From: Microbulbifer aggregans
GTDB lineage: Bacteria; Pseudomonadota; Gammaproteobacteria; Pseudomonadales; Cellvibrionaceae
Assembly (NCBI RefSeq): GCF_020524005.1
Contig: NZ_JAIVKK010000003.1
Location: 1 to 64,000 of the forward strand
DNA: 64,000 nucleotides
Direction: 5' to 3'
Shown: one piece after another, positions 36,978-46,457 of the stretch
How the letters are laid out: each line of letters starts with the position of its first letter
Position numbering within the stretch: the stretch's first letter is position 1
Notes under the pieces: model-generated
The model's input: the letters and a program-made list of their open reading frames with translations, nothing else
The model's database searches: none
Told to the model about the DNA's origin: nothing
Position numbers and translations under genes: made by a program

Positions 36978-39212
36978 TTACGCTACTTCCGCACGTACCG
37001 TGCGCGCCGCCTCCACCATATTCAGCAGTGAAGAGCCCACCTCTGCCCAACTCCGGGTTTTCAGTCCACAATCCGGATTGACCCACAGCTTTTCCAGTGG
37101 AATCACCCCCAGCAATTGATACAGCCGGTAAACCAGTTCCTTTCGCTCCGGCACATTCGGCGAGTGGATGTCGTAAATACCCGGGCCGATCTCATTCGGA
37201 TACCCACCGCCTTCTCCAGCGAAAGCCTGCAGCAGACGCAGGTCCGAGCGCGCAGATTCGATGGTGATCACGTCAGCATCCAGTGCAACGATCGCATCCA
37301 TGATCGAGTTAAAGTTGGAGTAACACATATGTGTATGGATCTGGGTTTCCGCCTCTACTTCACTGCAGGTATAACGGAAACAGCCCACTGCCCAGTCGAA
37401 GTATTCCTGATGCTCAGATGCGCGCAGTGGCAGGCCTTCACGCAATGCCGGCTCGTCGATCTGGATAATACCGATTCCTGCAGCTTGCAGGTCCTGTACT
37501 TCCTGACGCAGTGCGCGAGCAATTTGCAGACAGCTTTCTGCGCGAGGAATATCCTCGCGGGGGAACGACCAGTTCAGAATCGTCACCGGCCCGGTGAGCA
37601 TGCCTTTGACCGGCTTTTTGGTCAGGCTCTGGGCGTATTCACTCCACTGCACAGTCATGGCCTGCGGGCGGGAAATGTCGCCAGCAATAATCGGCGGTTT
37701 CACACAGCGCGAACCGTAGCTCTGTACCCAGCCATTGCCGGTATGGATAAAGCCGTCCAGCTGCTCACCGAAATACTCAACCATGTCGTTGCGTTCAGCT
37801 TCGCCGTGCACCAATACATCGAGGCCAAGAATTTCCTGCCGGCGTATCGCTTCGGCAATTTCCGCGCGCAAATGCTCACTGTAGTCCTGCGCTGAAATTT
37901 CTCCGTCGCGGAACTGTTTGCGCACCTGGCGCAATACATCCGTCTGGGGAAATGAACCGATGGTGGTGGTCGGCAATGGTGGCAGTTGCCAGTGCTTGCG
38001 CTGCACTTCTGCCCGCTCCGGGTATTTCTGCCCGCGCCAGGTATTGGCCAGCTCTGCGAGTATTTCTGATTGCGGGCGGCTTTCACTCTGAATGACCAGG
38101 GGGAGCAACTCGGCATCTGGCTGCAATGCGGCCTGCAGTGTTTTCAGTTCATCGAGTTTCTGACGGCTGTAGGCGAGCTTCTGTTTTTGCTCTTCCGGCA
38201 GGCCGGTCTCCGTATCCAGGTCCACCGGGCTGTGGAGCAGCGAGCAACTCGCAGACAGCCAAAGGCGATCGCCCAGTTGTTTCGCCAGTGGCTGGAGCTG
38301 ACGCTGCCAGCGCGCCAGGTCTGTGCGCCATACATTGCGGCCATTCACCACCCCCACAGACAGTACCTGCGTATCCCCAAGGCTGGCGGCAACCTGGTCA
38401 ATTTCTTCTTCCGCACGCACAGCATCAATGTGCACACCATCTACCGGCAAGGTTGAGGCGAGCTGCAGATTTTCCCGCAATGGCGAAAAGTAGGTCGCCA
38501 ACAACAGCTTGCTCCCGCTGGCTTTGGACAGCGCTTCATAGGTCGGGCCGAAGGCATCACGCCACTCGGCGGGTAAATCCAGGCCGAGGATCGGTTCATC
38601 GATCTGCACCCACTGCGCGGCCGCATTGGCCAACTGTGCCAGGAGCTGCTCGTAACAGGGCAGCAGCTTCGGCAACAGATCGAGCGCGTTATCCACACCA
38701 CGCCCCAGCCACAGATACGTCAGCGGCCCAATGATGACCGGCTTTACGTTGTGCCCCAATTGCTGCGCTTCTTTTACTTCCGCCAGCAGCCATTCGCTGT
38801 CGAGGGTGAAATCCTGGCCTGTGGAAAACTCCGGCACCAGATAGTGGTAGTTGGTATCAAACCATTTAGTCATGGCACTGGCCGCCACCGCGTCGCCGGA
38901 TGGCGCCCGACCGCGGGCGAGGCGGAAGTACTGGTCCAGCTTGTTATCAGCGGCACCGCTGGCAAAGCGTTCCGGCACAACCCCGAACATCAGTGAATGA
39001 TTCAGTACCTGGTCGTACCAGGCGAAATCGCCCACGGTGGTCAGTGCCAGGCCGGCCGCCTGCTGGGCCTGCCAGTTTTTGCTGCGCACTTGGGATCCTG
39101 CTGCCAGCAGTGCCTGCTGATCGCTTTCACCTTTCCAGTAAGCTTCCTGTGCCCGCTTCAGTTCACGCCGCGCGCCGATACGCGGATAGCCAAGAATATG
39201 TGTTTGCGCCAT
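36978..39212 (-). CDS. metE: Cobalamin-independent methionine synthase
   Basis: MetE transfers the methyl group of 5-methyltetrahydropteroyl-triglutamate to homocysteine, the last step of methionine synthesis. The 744 residues are close to the usual 750-760. Both TIM-barrel halves are present: the N-terminal one starts AQTHILGYPRIGARRELK and the C-terminal one contains TTTIGSFPQT. Zinc ligands are visible in IHTHMCYSNFN (His and Cys) and WVNPDCGLKTR (Cys near 715). AAGGAAG precedes the ATG. It is divergent from metR, the usual activator arrangement, but a REP array fills most of the gap. Confidence 0.97.
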   Translation of the reverse strand: MAQTHILGYPRIGARRELKRAQEAYWKGESDQQALLAAGSQVRSKNWQAQQAAGLALTTVGDFAWYDQVLNHSLMFGVVPERFASGAADNKLDQYFRLARGRAPSGDAVAASAMTKWFDTNYHYLVPEFSTGQDFTLDSEWLLAEVKEAQQLGHNVKPVIIGPLTYLWLGRGVDNALDLLPKLLPCYEQLLAQLANAAAQWVQIDEPILGLDLPAEWRDAFGPTYEALSKASGSKLLLATYFSPLRENLQLASTLPVDGVHIDAVRAEEEIDQVAASLGDTQVLSVGVVNGRNVWRTDLARWQRQLQPLAKQLGDRLWLSASCSLLHSPVDLDTETGLPEEQKQKLAYSRQKLDELKTLQAALQPDAELLPLVIQSESRPQSEILAELANTWRGQKYPERAEVQRKHWQLPPLPTTTIGSFPQTDVLRQVRKQFRDGEISAQDYSEHLRAEIAEAIRRQEILGLDVLVHGEAERNDMVEYFGEQLDGFIHTGNGWVQSYGSRCVKPPIIAGDISRPQAMTVQWSEYAQSLTKKPVKGMLTGPVTILNWSFPREDIPRAESCLQIARALRQEVQDLQAAGIGIIQIDEPALREGLPLRASEHQEYFDWAVGCFRYTCSEVEAETQIHTHMCYSNFNSIMDAIVALDADVITIESARSDLRLLQAFAGEGGGYPNEIGPGIYDIHSPNVPERKELVYRLYQLLGVIPLEKLWVNPDCGLKTRSWAEVGSSLLNMVEAARTVRAEVA

Positions 39213-39267
39213 GGGGTGTTCTTCCTTAATTCAATTGGTGGTTCTGCAAGTGCGGTACTTCGTAGCG

Positions 39268-39734
39268 CTGGATACCGGCATGCGCCGATATGACGACAAT
39301 TGGGTTACGTCATCCCGGCCTTGAGCCGGGATCCAGGGAGGACTCAAAGTGCAGTGCTCCGTATCACTGGATACCGGCATACGCCGGTATGACGACAATT
39401 GGGTTCCGTCATCCCGGCCTTGAGCCGGGATCCAGGGAGGACTCAAAGTGCAGTGCTCCGTATCACTGGATACCGGCATACGCCGGTATGACGACAATTA
39501 GCCCCCGTCATCCCGGCCTTGAGCCGGGATCCGGGGAGGACTCAAAGTGCAGTGCTCCGTATCACTGGATACCGGCATACGCCGGTATGACGACAATTGG
39601 GTTCCGTCATCCCGGCCTTGAGCCGGGATCCAGGGAGGACTCAAAGTGCAGTGCTCCGTATCACTGGATACCGGCATACGCCGGTATGACGACAATTAGC
39701 CCCCGTCATCCCGGCCTTGAGCCGGGATCCAGGG
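39268..39734. repeat. REP-like tandem array, 99-bp unit (about 4.7 copies), between metE and metR
   Basis: CGTCATCCCGGCC recurs at 39308, 39407, 39506, 39605 and 39704, a 99-bp period. Each unit holds two palindromes: CATCCCGGC-cttga-GCCGGGATC and ATACCGGC-atac-GCCGGTATGACG. Junctions alternate between ttgggttcc and ttagccccc in units 2-5, hinting at a 198-bp higher-order unit. Units are nearly identical. Confidence 0.92.
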
Positions 39735-39790
39735 AATACGCGAAAGCGGTAATTCGGAGTTGATTCTGAGGGGAGCATCATGTTCAATCA

Positions 39791-39820
39791 ATTTCATATT
39801 TTTTGCCCAAAACATGAAAT
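39791..39820. promoter_or_regulatory. Inverted repeat upstream of metR, candidate MetR/MetJ-type operator
   Basis: ATTTCAT (39791-39797) and ATGAAAT (39814-39820) form 7-bp arms around a 16-bp spacer, ending 9 bp before the metR ATG. MetR sites contain TGAA/TTCA half-sites, so autoregulation is plausible. The spacing does not match the compact MetR consensus, so the call is tentative. Confidence 0.4.
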
Positions 39821-39829
39821 TTACTAAAG

Positions 39830-40750
39830 ATGATCGAACTAAGGCATTTAAAGGCACTGAGCGTACTGCGTGAGACCGGCAGTATGGTGCGCGCGGCGGA
39901 ACGGCTGCACCTCACCCAGTCCGCGCTGTCGCACCTGTTCCGGGAAATGGAGGACCGCCATGGGCAAGCGCTGTTTGTGCGCAAGTCGCGTCCGCTGCGC
40001 TTTACCAGTGCCGGGCTGCGCCTGTTGCAGCTGGCCGATGATGTTCTGCCGCGGGTGGCCGTGGCACAGCGGGATCTGGCGCGCCTCGCTTCCGGCCAGG
40101 CCGGGCGGCTGAATATCGCCATCGAGTGCCACAGCTGCTACCAGTGGCTCATGCCCACCCTCGACGCTTACCGGGACGATTGGCCAGAGGTGGAACTGGA
40201 CCTTTCCAGCGGCTTTCACTTTGCGCCATTACCGGCACTGGTACGCGGCGACCTGGATCTGGTGGTCACCAGCAACCCGGATGCATCCCTGAAAGGCGTG
40301 CACTACGAGCCGCTGTTCAGCTTTGAAATGTGCTTGGCGGTAAGCCGCAAACACCCGCTTGCGGAAAAGAAATGGGTAACACCGGAAGAGCTCGCTGAGG
40401 AAGTGCAAATCACCTACCCCGTGGAGCGTGAGCGGCTGGATATCTTCCAGAACTTCCTGGATCCAGCGGGTATAGAACCTGAGTCAGTACGCACCGCGGA
40501 GCTCACTGTGATGATGGTGCAACTGGTGGTGAGCGGGCGCGGCGTCTGCGCCTTGCCCAACTGGGCTCTTTACGAATATTTACAGAAGGGACTGGTCAAT
40601 CAACTTAGACTGGGAAAAACGGGCCTATGGAGTACACTCTACGCCGCGGTGCGGGAAGAGATGCTGGAGCAGGCATTTCTGCAAGATTTTTTCGAAACTG
40701 CACGCAGCACCTGTTTTAATACCCTGAATGGTGTACGAGCAGCCAGCTGA
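39830..40750 (+). CDS. metR: LysR-family activator of methionine genes
   Basis: The protein has 306 residues, the standard LTTR length. The N-terminal winged helix-turn-helix (about 1-60: MIELRHLKALSVLRETGSMV, then AAERLHLTQSALSHLFREME) and the effector domain (about 90-300, with AIECHSCYQWLMPTL and LDLVVTSNPD) match MetR. MetR uses homocysteine as co-inducer and activates metE and metH. The position divergent from metE supports the call. The ribosome site is weak. The DNA-binding domain is intact. Confidence 0.93.
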   Translation: MIELRHLKALSVLRETGSMVRAAERLHLTQSALSHLFREMEDRHGQALFVRKSRPLRFTSAGLRLLQLADDVLPRVAVAQRDLARLASGQAGRLNIAIECHSCYQWLMPTLDAYRDDWPEVELDLSSGFHFAPLPALVRGDLDLVVTSNPDASLKGVHYEPLFSFEMCLAVSRKHPLAEKKWVTPEELAEEVQITYPVERERLDIFQNFLDPAGIEPESVRTAELTVMMVQLVVSGRGVCALPNWALYEYLQKGLVNQLRLGKTGLWSTLYAAVREEMLEQAFLQDFFETARSTCFNTLNGVRAAS

Positions 40751-40791
40751 ATTGGCCGGGCTGTCGCTGAAATAACGAATAAGGAATACCC

Positions 40792-41340
40792 ATGACATCG
40801 ACCACCAACAGCTGGAGTCCAGCACTCAAGGGCCTGCACTGGCTGATCGCCATTTTTATTCTGTGTGCCTGGGGATCTGTGGAACTGCACGAGTTTTACG
40901 AGCGCGATGACCCCATGCGCGGCTGGTGGATGGTGGTGCATTTCTCGCTGGGGTTCAGTGTTCTTTTGCTGGGCATGCTGCGCCTCTACTGGCGCGCCAC
41001 CCACGGCCGTCCAACACTGTACGGTAGCGGCATCCAGAAACCCGTCTCGCTGCTGGTGCAGAGCCTGATGTATGTGCTGATGCTCGGTATGCCACTGACC
41101 GGCCTGCTGATGCGCCAGTTCGCCGGGCGCGATACCACCCTGTTCTGGCTGTTCGACCTGCCGTCATTCGTAACCAAGAACATCGATCTCGCCAAGCAGA
41201 TTGCCTTCCTGCACAAGGAATTCCTTTGGAACGCGTTGCTAGTAATGCTGGTACTGCATATCGGCGGCGCCCTGTGGCACCACTTCATCAGCAAGGATAA
41301 TACCCTGCGGCAGATGTTGCCGTTTGGCAAAACGAAGTAA
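40792..41340 (+). CDS. Cytochrome b561 family protein
   Basis: This 182-residue inner-membrane protein has four predicted helices. Histidines fit a di-haem b561: LHWLIAIFIL (helix 1), MVVHFSLGFSV (helix 2), FLHKEF and VLHIGGALWHHF (helix 4). AAGGAA lies upstream of the ATG. Bacterial members move electrons between quinol and other carriers, including as superoxide:ubiquinone oxidoreductase (CybB). The physiological partner cannot be read here. It starts 41 bp after metR in the same direction but need not be co-regulated. Confidence 0.88.
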   Translation: MTSTTNSWSPALKGLHWLIAIFILCAWGSVELHEFYERDDPMRGWWMVVHFSLGFSVLLLGMLRLYWRATHGRPTLYGSGIQKPVSLLVQSLMYVLMLGMPLTGLLMRQFAGRDTTLFWLFDLPSFVTKNIDLAKQIAFLHKEFLWNALLVMLVLHIGGALWHHFISKDNTLRQMLPFGKTK

Positions 41341-41347
41341 TGACTTT

Positions 41348-41413
41348 GTAGGAACCTGCTCGCAGGCGAACCATTCTTTGCGGGAACAGGTTCGCCTGCA
41401 AGCAGGCTCCTAC
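41348..41413. repeat. Inverted pair of GTAGGAGCC/GGCGAA palindromic repeats
   Basis: The left arm GTAGGAACCTGCTCGCAGG + CGAA (41348-41370) has three changes from the family consensus; the right arm (41391-41413) matches it exactly. The pair lies between the convergent cytochrome b561 and deaD genes and may serve as the transcript boundary. Confidence 0.8.
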
Positions 41414-41431
41414 AAGAGGTGGATTAGCTAA

Positions 41432-43195
41432 TTAATCCCGCGCAGGCTTCGGCTTACGCTTTTTCGGCGCGAACTTCGGAGCACCACCGGTTTTGACTTT
41501 CGATTCGTCAAATCGGGCGATATTCATCGGCCGGCCATTCACGCGAACTTTTTTCAGGTGCTGGAAGATTTCCTTCGGCATACCTTCCGGCAGATCTACC
41601 GTGGTGTAGTCCGGGTAGATCTCGATACGGCCGATGTAGGAGCTGTCCAGATCCACTTCGTTGGCGATGGCACCGACGATGCTACCCGGGCGCACGCCAT
41701 GCTCACGGCCTACTTCGATGCGGTAGCGCTCTTTGCCCTCATCCGGTGACGGAATGCGCTTGCTGTCCTTGTCGAAAGGTTTTCTGTCGCCCTTTTCACG
41801 CTTGTTGCGCTTGCGATCATCAAAGTCGCGGTCACTGCGCTCATTGAAGCTCTTCTGGCGCGGTTCGCGCTCATCCAGCAGCAACGGCTGGTCGCCCTGT
41901 GCCATGGCGGCGAGTGCGGCAGCGACATCCAGCGGATCGACGTCGTTGTTTTCCAGGTACTTCTCCACCAGATCGCGGAACGGCGCCAGATCGCGGCGGC
42001 CGGCCATGGTGTAGGTGATTTTCTGCTGGAATTTTTCCATGCGCGACGCGTTCACCGCAGCCGCGGTCGGCAGGTCCAGACGCTCAATCGCCTTCTTGGT
42101 CGCACGTTCAATGGTGCGCAGCATACGCTGCTCACGCGGCGCCACGAACAGGATCGCGTCGCCTTCACGCCCGGCGCGGCCGGTACGGCCGATACGGTGG
42201 ATGTAGGCTTCGGTATCGTAAGGAATGTCGTAGTTGATCACGTGGCTGATGCGCTTCACATCCAGACCACGTGCGGCAACGTCGGTGGCTACCACGATGT
42301 CGAGTTTGCCAGCCTTGAGCTTGTCGATTACCTGCTCACGCATGCCCTGAGCCATATCACCGTTCAGCGCTGCGCTCGCAAAGCCGCGTGCGGCCAGCTT
42401 GTCGGCAACTTCCACAGTGGCGTTTTTGGTGCGCACGAAAATGATGGTGGCGTCCACCGGCTCAGCTTCGAGGATACGGGTCAGAGCATCCATTTTGTGC
42501 AGACCGCCCACCGGCCAGTAGCGCTGGCGGATGGTTTCGGCGGTCTCGGTCTTGACCTTGATCTTCACTTCAACCGGGTTATGCAGGTGCTCGCGTGCGA
42601 TGGACGCAACTTCTCTCGGCATGGTGGCAGAGAACAGCGCGATCTGGCGCTCATCCGGAATCTGCTCCAGTACCCACTTCACGTCATCGATGAAGCCCAT
42701 GCGCAGCATCTCGTCGGCTTCGTCCAGTACCAGCATCTTCAGGGCGGACAGGTCCAGGGTGCCCTTGCGCATGTGGTCCATTACACGACCGGGGGTACCC
42801 ACGATCAGCTGTACGCCGCGCTTCAACTGCTGAATCTGGCCACGGTAATCCGCGCCACCGTAGATAGGCGCTACGTGGAAGCCCTTGAGGTTAGACGCGT
42901 AAGACTGGCACGCCTCAGCCACCTGAATCGCCAGCTCGCGCGTGGGAGCCAGTACCAGAGCTTGGGGGCGCTTGCTTTTCAGGTCGAGGCTGGCCAGCAT
43001 CGGCAAGGCAAATGCTGCCGTTTTACCTGTACCGGTCTGCGCCTGGCCCAGCACATCGCGACCTTCCAGCAGTGACGGAATGGTCTGCGCCTGAATCGGC
43101 GATGGGGTCTCGTAACCCAGTTTGGTGACGGCATTAAGGATTTCAGTAGGCAATCCCAACTGGTCAAAACCAATTGGTGCTGAATTATCGGTCAT
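41432..43195 (-). CDS. deaD: ATP-dependent DEAD-box RNA helicase
   Basis: DeaD/CsdA unwinds RNA in ribosome assembly and mRNA decay, especially in the cold. The protein has 587 residues. Motifs are complete: Q motif near 10-40, AQTGTGKT (52-59), PTRELAIQ, VLDEADEM (DEAD at 158-161), FSATMP and HRIGRTGRAG. After a basic linker rich in Arg/Asp/Lys, the C-terminal RNA-binding domain (RYRIEVGREHGVRPGSIVGA) has the DbpA/CsdA type. The C-terminus is Lys-rich (PKFAPKKRKPKPARD). A hairpin-rich leader (43200-43270) precedes it, as is common for cold-shock genes, but no known element was recognised. Confidence 0.95.
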   Translation of the reverse strand: MTDNSAPIGFDQLGLPTEILNAVTKLGYETPSPIQAQTIPSLLEGRDVLGQAQTGTGKTAAFALPMLASLDLKSKRPQALVLAPTRELAIQVAEACQSYASNLKGFHVAPIYGGADYRGQIQQLKRGVQLIVGTPGRVMDHMRKGTLDLSALKMLVLDEADEMLRMGFIDDVKWVLEQIPDERQIALFSATMPREVASIAREHLHNPVEVKIKVKTETAETIRQRYWPVGGLHKMDALTRILEAEPVDATIIFVRTKNATVEVADKLAARGFASAALNGDMAQGMREQVIDKLKAGKLDIVVATDVAARGLDVKRISHVINYDIPYDTEAYIHRIGRTGRAGREGDAILFVAPREQRMLRTIERATKKAIERLDLPTAAAVNASRMEKFQQKITYTMAGRRDLAPFRDLVEKYLENNDVDPLDVAAALAAMAQGDQPLLLDEREPRQKSFNERSDRDFDDRKRNKREKGDRKPFDKDSKRIPSPDEGKERYRIEVGREHGVRPGSIVGAIANEVDLDSSYIGRIEIYPDYTTVDLPEGMPKEIFQHLKKVRVNGRPMNIARFDESKVKTGGAPKFAPKKRKPKPARD

Positions 43196-43499
43196 TTTGA
43201 ATTCACTTGAATTTACATAGGGGGCCGGGCCCGGCTATCTACCCATTGGGGTAACCATAGCGCAAGGCTGAGGATTGCAGGGCAAGGCGAAGAAGCCCAT
43301 TAATAGCACCGGCTATTTCAAGCTCATTCAACTCAATGACAGGGGCCTGTGGCGAGGAGGTCTGTTACCCTTGATGACTAATGTCCCGCTTAAGGCCGCT
43401 ATCTGGGCGGGGGACAAGAGGCCGCGCAGTCTACCAGTTTGGCGCAATAGTGCCAGTTTATTTTTTGATCGGCTTTTACTGGGCCGGTACAAAAGCGAT

Positions 43500-43926
43500 G
43501 TCATACCGGCGCATGCCGGTATCCAGGGGCGCGAAGAGTTGAGCACTCCGACTCACTGGATCCCGGATCAAGTCCGGGATGACGGAATCCGGGGAGCAAG
43601 CAATATGAACACCGTCATACCTGTGTAGGGCGATGTCCAGGGATACGAAATATTATGCACTCCGACTCGCTGGATCCCGGATCAAGTCCGGGATGACGGA
43701 ATCCGGGGAGCAAGCAATAAGAACACCGTCATACCGGCGTAGGCCGGTATCCAGGGATACGGAGTATTAAGTACTTCGACTCGCAGGATCCCGGATCAAG
43801 TCTGGGATAACGGAATCCGGGGAGCAAGCAACAGGAACCCCCGTCATACCGGCGTAGGCCGGTATCCAGGGATACGGAGTATTAAGTACTTCGACTCGCT
43901 GGATCCGGATCAAGTCCGGGACGACG
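43500..43926. repeat. REP-like tandem array, about 114-bp unit (nearly 4 copies)
   Basis: TCCCGGATCAAGTCCGGGATGACGG or a variant recurs at 43561, 43675, 43789 and 43904. It alternates with CATACCGGC-gtag-GCCGGTATCCAGG palindromes. Units are more diverged than in the arrays at 39268 and 46452. The rest of 43196-43499 contains the deaD leader and no recognisable gene. Confidence 0.88.
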
Positions 43927-43937
43927 AAACTAGAGAG

Positions 43938-45182
43938 TCAGGCCGCGAGGTATTCCTTTTCCGGCTCTTCCAGTGGCTCGACATTCTCCACGGCCGGGAC
44001 CGGCATCATACGCTGGCATGCTGCCTCAACAGCAGTATGCATAGACCGGTAAAAACTGCCGTCCAGCTGGGTCTTCTCATAGAGGTATGTGCGGTACGCC
44101 TTGAACAGCACCGCATTCACTGGCGCCGGTAACTCCCAGAAGCTATCCAGATCGCCCTGATGTGTCAGCTCCGGCAGATCGTAGATCGCGCGTCCTAGAG
44201 TCAGGGTCGGCACGCGATGCAATAACGCTGAGATACCGACAGTGCTGTTAATCGTCACCACACCCTTGGCGTGGTCGAGCAAAGTCGGCAGGTGCAGGTC
44301 GTGACAATACACCACCCGACCGGCCACTTTATGCTCCCGGGCCAAGTTGCGGATCAAGCGCCCGTAATGGCAAAAGCCCCGGTCCATAGGGTGATGTTTG
44401 ATGACCAGAAGTTCGTGCGAAGCGGCGTGGGTCGCAAAGGAAGTCACAACCTGACGAATAGACTCCTCAATGGAGCTGTAATCAGAATGCGCTCGGATCT
44501 GAAAATCATCCGCCGTTTGCAACGGATAAAGAAAGTATTCACCGCTGTGGTTCCGGATCAGGGACTCGGTGTATTTACGCTGGGTAAGGCGGTACAACCC
44601 CTTGCGCAACAAACTGCGCACCCAGCAACCGGCCTCTTGAAGCCAGTTGCGCGGCCGGTGGTGCCGGTAATATGGAAACTGCCGGCGCGCCAAACGCGCG
44701 GCCACATAATAGAGAATGGCAAACTGCGCACGCTGCCAAAAGGTCTGCCCAACCTGCACCGTGGTATTACGATTACGTGGACGGTAAGAATCGATGGCAT
44801 TGCGGGACCAGTCCTGTGACGAGTTTGCATTCACCCCGCCGGACTCCAGCGTTACAAAGTCGGGCCGTAAATAGCCCTCCTCAAATGCCCAGAACCGAAT
44901 ACCCAGGTCGTCGCATACGGTACGAGCTTCTTCGTGGTAATAGCGACAATCACCATAAACCACCACGGTACGGATATCGTTCTGACGAATAAATCCACTG
45001 AGATACTCCGGCCAACCAGCTGGGCCACCAGAGTAGTCCACCAAGTGATCCGCCCACGCATAGAAACGGTCGCCACCGTTAAAATTGATTTTGTGGGTTT
45101 TTACACCCAGCGCGGAAAAATGGCGCGCGCAACGGGCAAAAAAAGGCCCGAGCGGCCCCTGTAAAAACAAGACCCCAGACAT
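43938..45182 (-). CDS. kpsS: Capsule polysaccharide biosynthesis/export protein, KpsS-like beta-Kdo transferase
   Basis: KpsS and KpsC build the poly-beta-Kdo linker that anchors group 2-type capsules to a lipid. The protein has about 414 residues from the ATG at 45182 (MSGVLFLQGPLGPFFARCAR); an upstream in-frame start at 45212 adds ten unlikely residues. Family signatures are present: the GPLGPFF N-terminus, FEEGYLRPDFVTLE in the middle, and NSTVGISALLHRVPTL with AIYDLPELTHQGDL near the end. It is cytosolic or membrane-associated. It shares strand with the PhyH-like and kpsC-like genes upstream but is separated from them by gaps of about 200 and 665 bp; the ABC exporter (KpsMT) is not in the window. 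Confidence 0.88.
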   Translation of the reverse strand: MSGVLFLQGPLGPFFARCARHFSALGVKTHKINFNGGDRFYAWADHLVDYSGGPAGWPEYLSGFIRQNDIRTVVVYGDCRYYHEEARTVCDDLGIRFWAFEEGYLRPDFVTLESGGVNANSSQDWSRNAIDSYRPRNRNTTVQVGQTFWQRAQFAILYYVAARLARRQFPYYRHHRPRNWLQEAGCWVRSLLRKGLYRLTQRKYTESLIRNHSGEYFLYPLQTADDFQIRAHSDYSSIEESIRQVVTSFATHAASHELLVIKHHPMDRGFCHYGRLIRNLAREHKVAGRVVYCHDLHLPTLLDHAKGVVTINSTVGISALLHRVPTLTLGRAIYDLPELTHQGDLDSFWELPAPVNAVLFKAYRTYLYEKTQLDGSFYRSMHTAVEAACQRMMPVPAVENVEPLEEPEKEYLAA

Positions 45183-45242
45183 GGTCCCCCACAAAGCTCC
45201 ACGGCACTGCAATTGCCGCTCCCCCGGAGCATTACATTTTCA

Positions 45243-45259
45243 GGTGCAATATTTGCACC
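45243..45259. promoter_or_regulatory. Perfect 17-bp palindrome upstream of kpsS
   Basis: GGTGCAA-tat-TTGCACC has 7-bp perfect arms and lies about 60 bp upstream of the kpsS start in a 200-bp intergenic gap. It resembles an operator for a dimeric regulator. The regulator is unknown. Confidence 0.4.
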
Positions 45260-45386
45260 TCAAGATTGAAATCAAACAGCCCCCATCGAGGGCCCTAATA
45301 CCGAAGCATATGATTGATACATGCGTCTCAGAATCGACGTGAAATTCTACACCTTTTGTAACAGTCTGTCTCGCCAGTCCGCCGAG

Positions 45387-46457
45387 TTAACTATTCCGGG
45401 TAAAACATCCGTAAAACTTGCGTTGTTCACCGCTGGCAATACGTGGGCTGTCCAATCGGGTCAATACTCGAGACCATACGGACTCGAACAACCCAGCCGT
45501 CGCCTGCGGCCAAAAAGTAAACAACGGATTAAAAGGGTTGTCCCGCGCCTGCATCCAAACCGTCATGCGTTGAGACTTCGTCATCGCCTCACCACGCCGG
45601 TGAAAGCCGTAGACATTGGCCACAACGAGCGTGTTCCTCGGCACCTTGAACTTTTTGGGTTCAAAGCCCATTTTTGCCAACTCATCCCCGGCTACCCGGA
45701 ATGACCCATCCCAGTAGCGCCCCGGCTGCCGATCTGTCCCACGTTTGCAGGCTTCCAGACTCTGGCTGTACTCCCACTTCAGCCGACGCCAGCTCAGGCG
45801 GTGCGAACCGGGTGCATACACAAAAGGCCCGTTGCCATCATCCACATCATCCAGGTACAGCCAGCCCTTTACGCAGGGATGGAAAGTGTCCGCATGCATA
45901 TCCCGCTGGGGGTCGGCGCGCGGTGTAACATTGGCCTGATTACACAGATTCTCCACATAAAACAGCGGTGGCCTGTTCTTGGACGAGCAATAACGCATCA
46001 ATCGATCCAGCTCAGGCCGCGCTACGAGCGCCTGCATAGCCGGTACTTCCGCGCGGACATCCGCCGTCATAAAGGCCCGCTCCGTGAGCGTGGTTCCTTC
46101 TACCGTCTCGCGAATCTCACCTTTAAAGTTTTGCAATTCACGGGCCAATTCTTCGAATTCGGCCTCTGGCAAAAAGTTTTGCTTAAGGATAAACCCGTAC
46201 TTAATAAACTGACGGCGATCCTCCGCGGGCACCAAGGGTGACAGCAGCAGCAGACGAAACCGGAACAATCCATGTGCGAGTACAATTCTCGCAATATGAA
46301 GTCCGCATCGATTCAGTAAATAGCTGCCGATAATGGGGTTATTTTTGAAGCTCTTGCCCCAGGAAAGCAGTTCGAACAGCCATTTGGGCAATAAATAGAT
46401 TTTTTTGAAAAACACGGTGTTCACGTAATTCTTGTGCGTAATTAATAACTGCGTCAT
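45387..46457 (-). CDS. Phytanoyl-CoA dioxygenase (PhyH) family Fe(II)/2-oxoglutarate oxygenase
   Basis: The protein has 356 residues. The iron-binding facial triad can be placed: HxD in QRDMHADTFHP (about 190/192) and a distal His in YGFHRRGEA (about 284). The motif NGPFVYAPGSHR is typical of PhyH-like enzymes. Family members hydroxylate small molecules, lipids or sugars using O2 and 2-oxoglutarate. The gene lies between kpsC-like and kpsS-like genes in the same orientation, so a capsule-precursor or lipid-anchor modification is a reasonable guess. Its ATG is the last part of a REP palindrome (CGGGAATGACG), so the repeat supplies the start codon. A GTG about 11 codons in is an alternative start. 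Confidence 0.8.
   Translation of the reverse strand: MTQLLITHKNYVNTVFFKKIYLLPKWLFELLSWGKSFKNNPIIGSYLLNRCGLHIARIVLAHGLFRFRLLLLSPLVPAEDRRQFIKYGFILKQNFLPEAEFEELARELQNFKGEIRETVEGTTLTERAFMTADVRAEVPAMQALVARPELDRLMRYCSSKNRPPLFYVENLCNQANVTPRADPQRDMHADTFHPCVKGWLYLDDVDDGNGPFVYAPGSHRLSWRRLKWEYSQSLEACKRGTDRQPGRYWDGSFRVAGDELAKMGFEPKKFKVPRNTLVVANVYGFHRRGEAMTKSQRMTVWMQARDNPFNPLFTFWPQATAGLFESVWSRVLTRLDSPRIASGEQRKFYGCFTRNS

Noticed and set aside
39290..39763. 157-residue repetitive open frame in the REP array
   Set aside because: The 99-bp period is a multiple of three, so the repeat stays open by chance (HPGLEPGSREDSK repeated).
42197..43075. 292-codon plus-strand frame opposite deaD
   Set aside because: It is antisense to the conserved helicase core.
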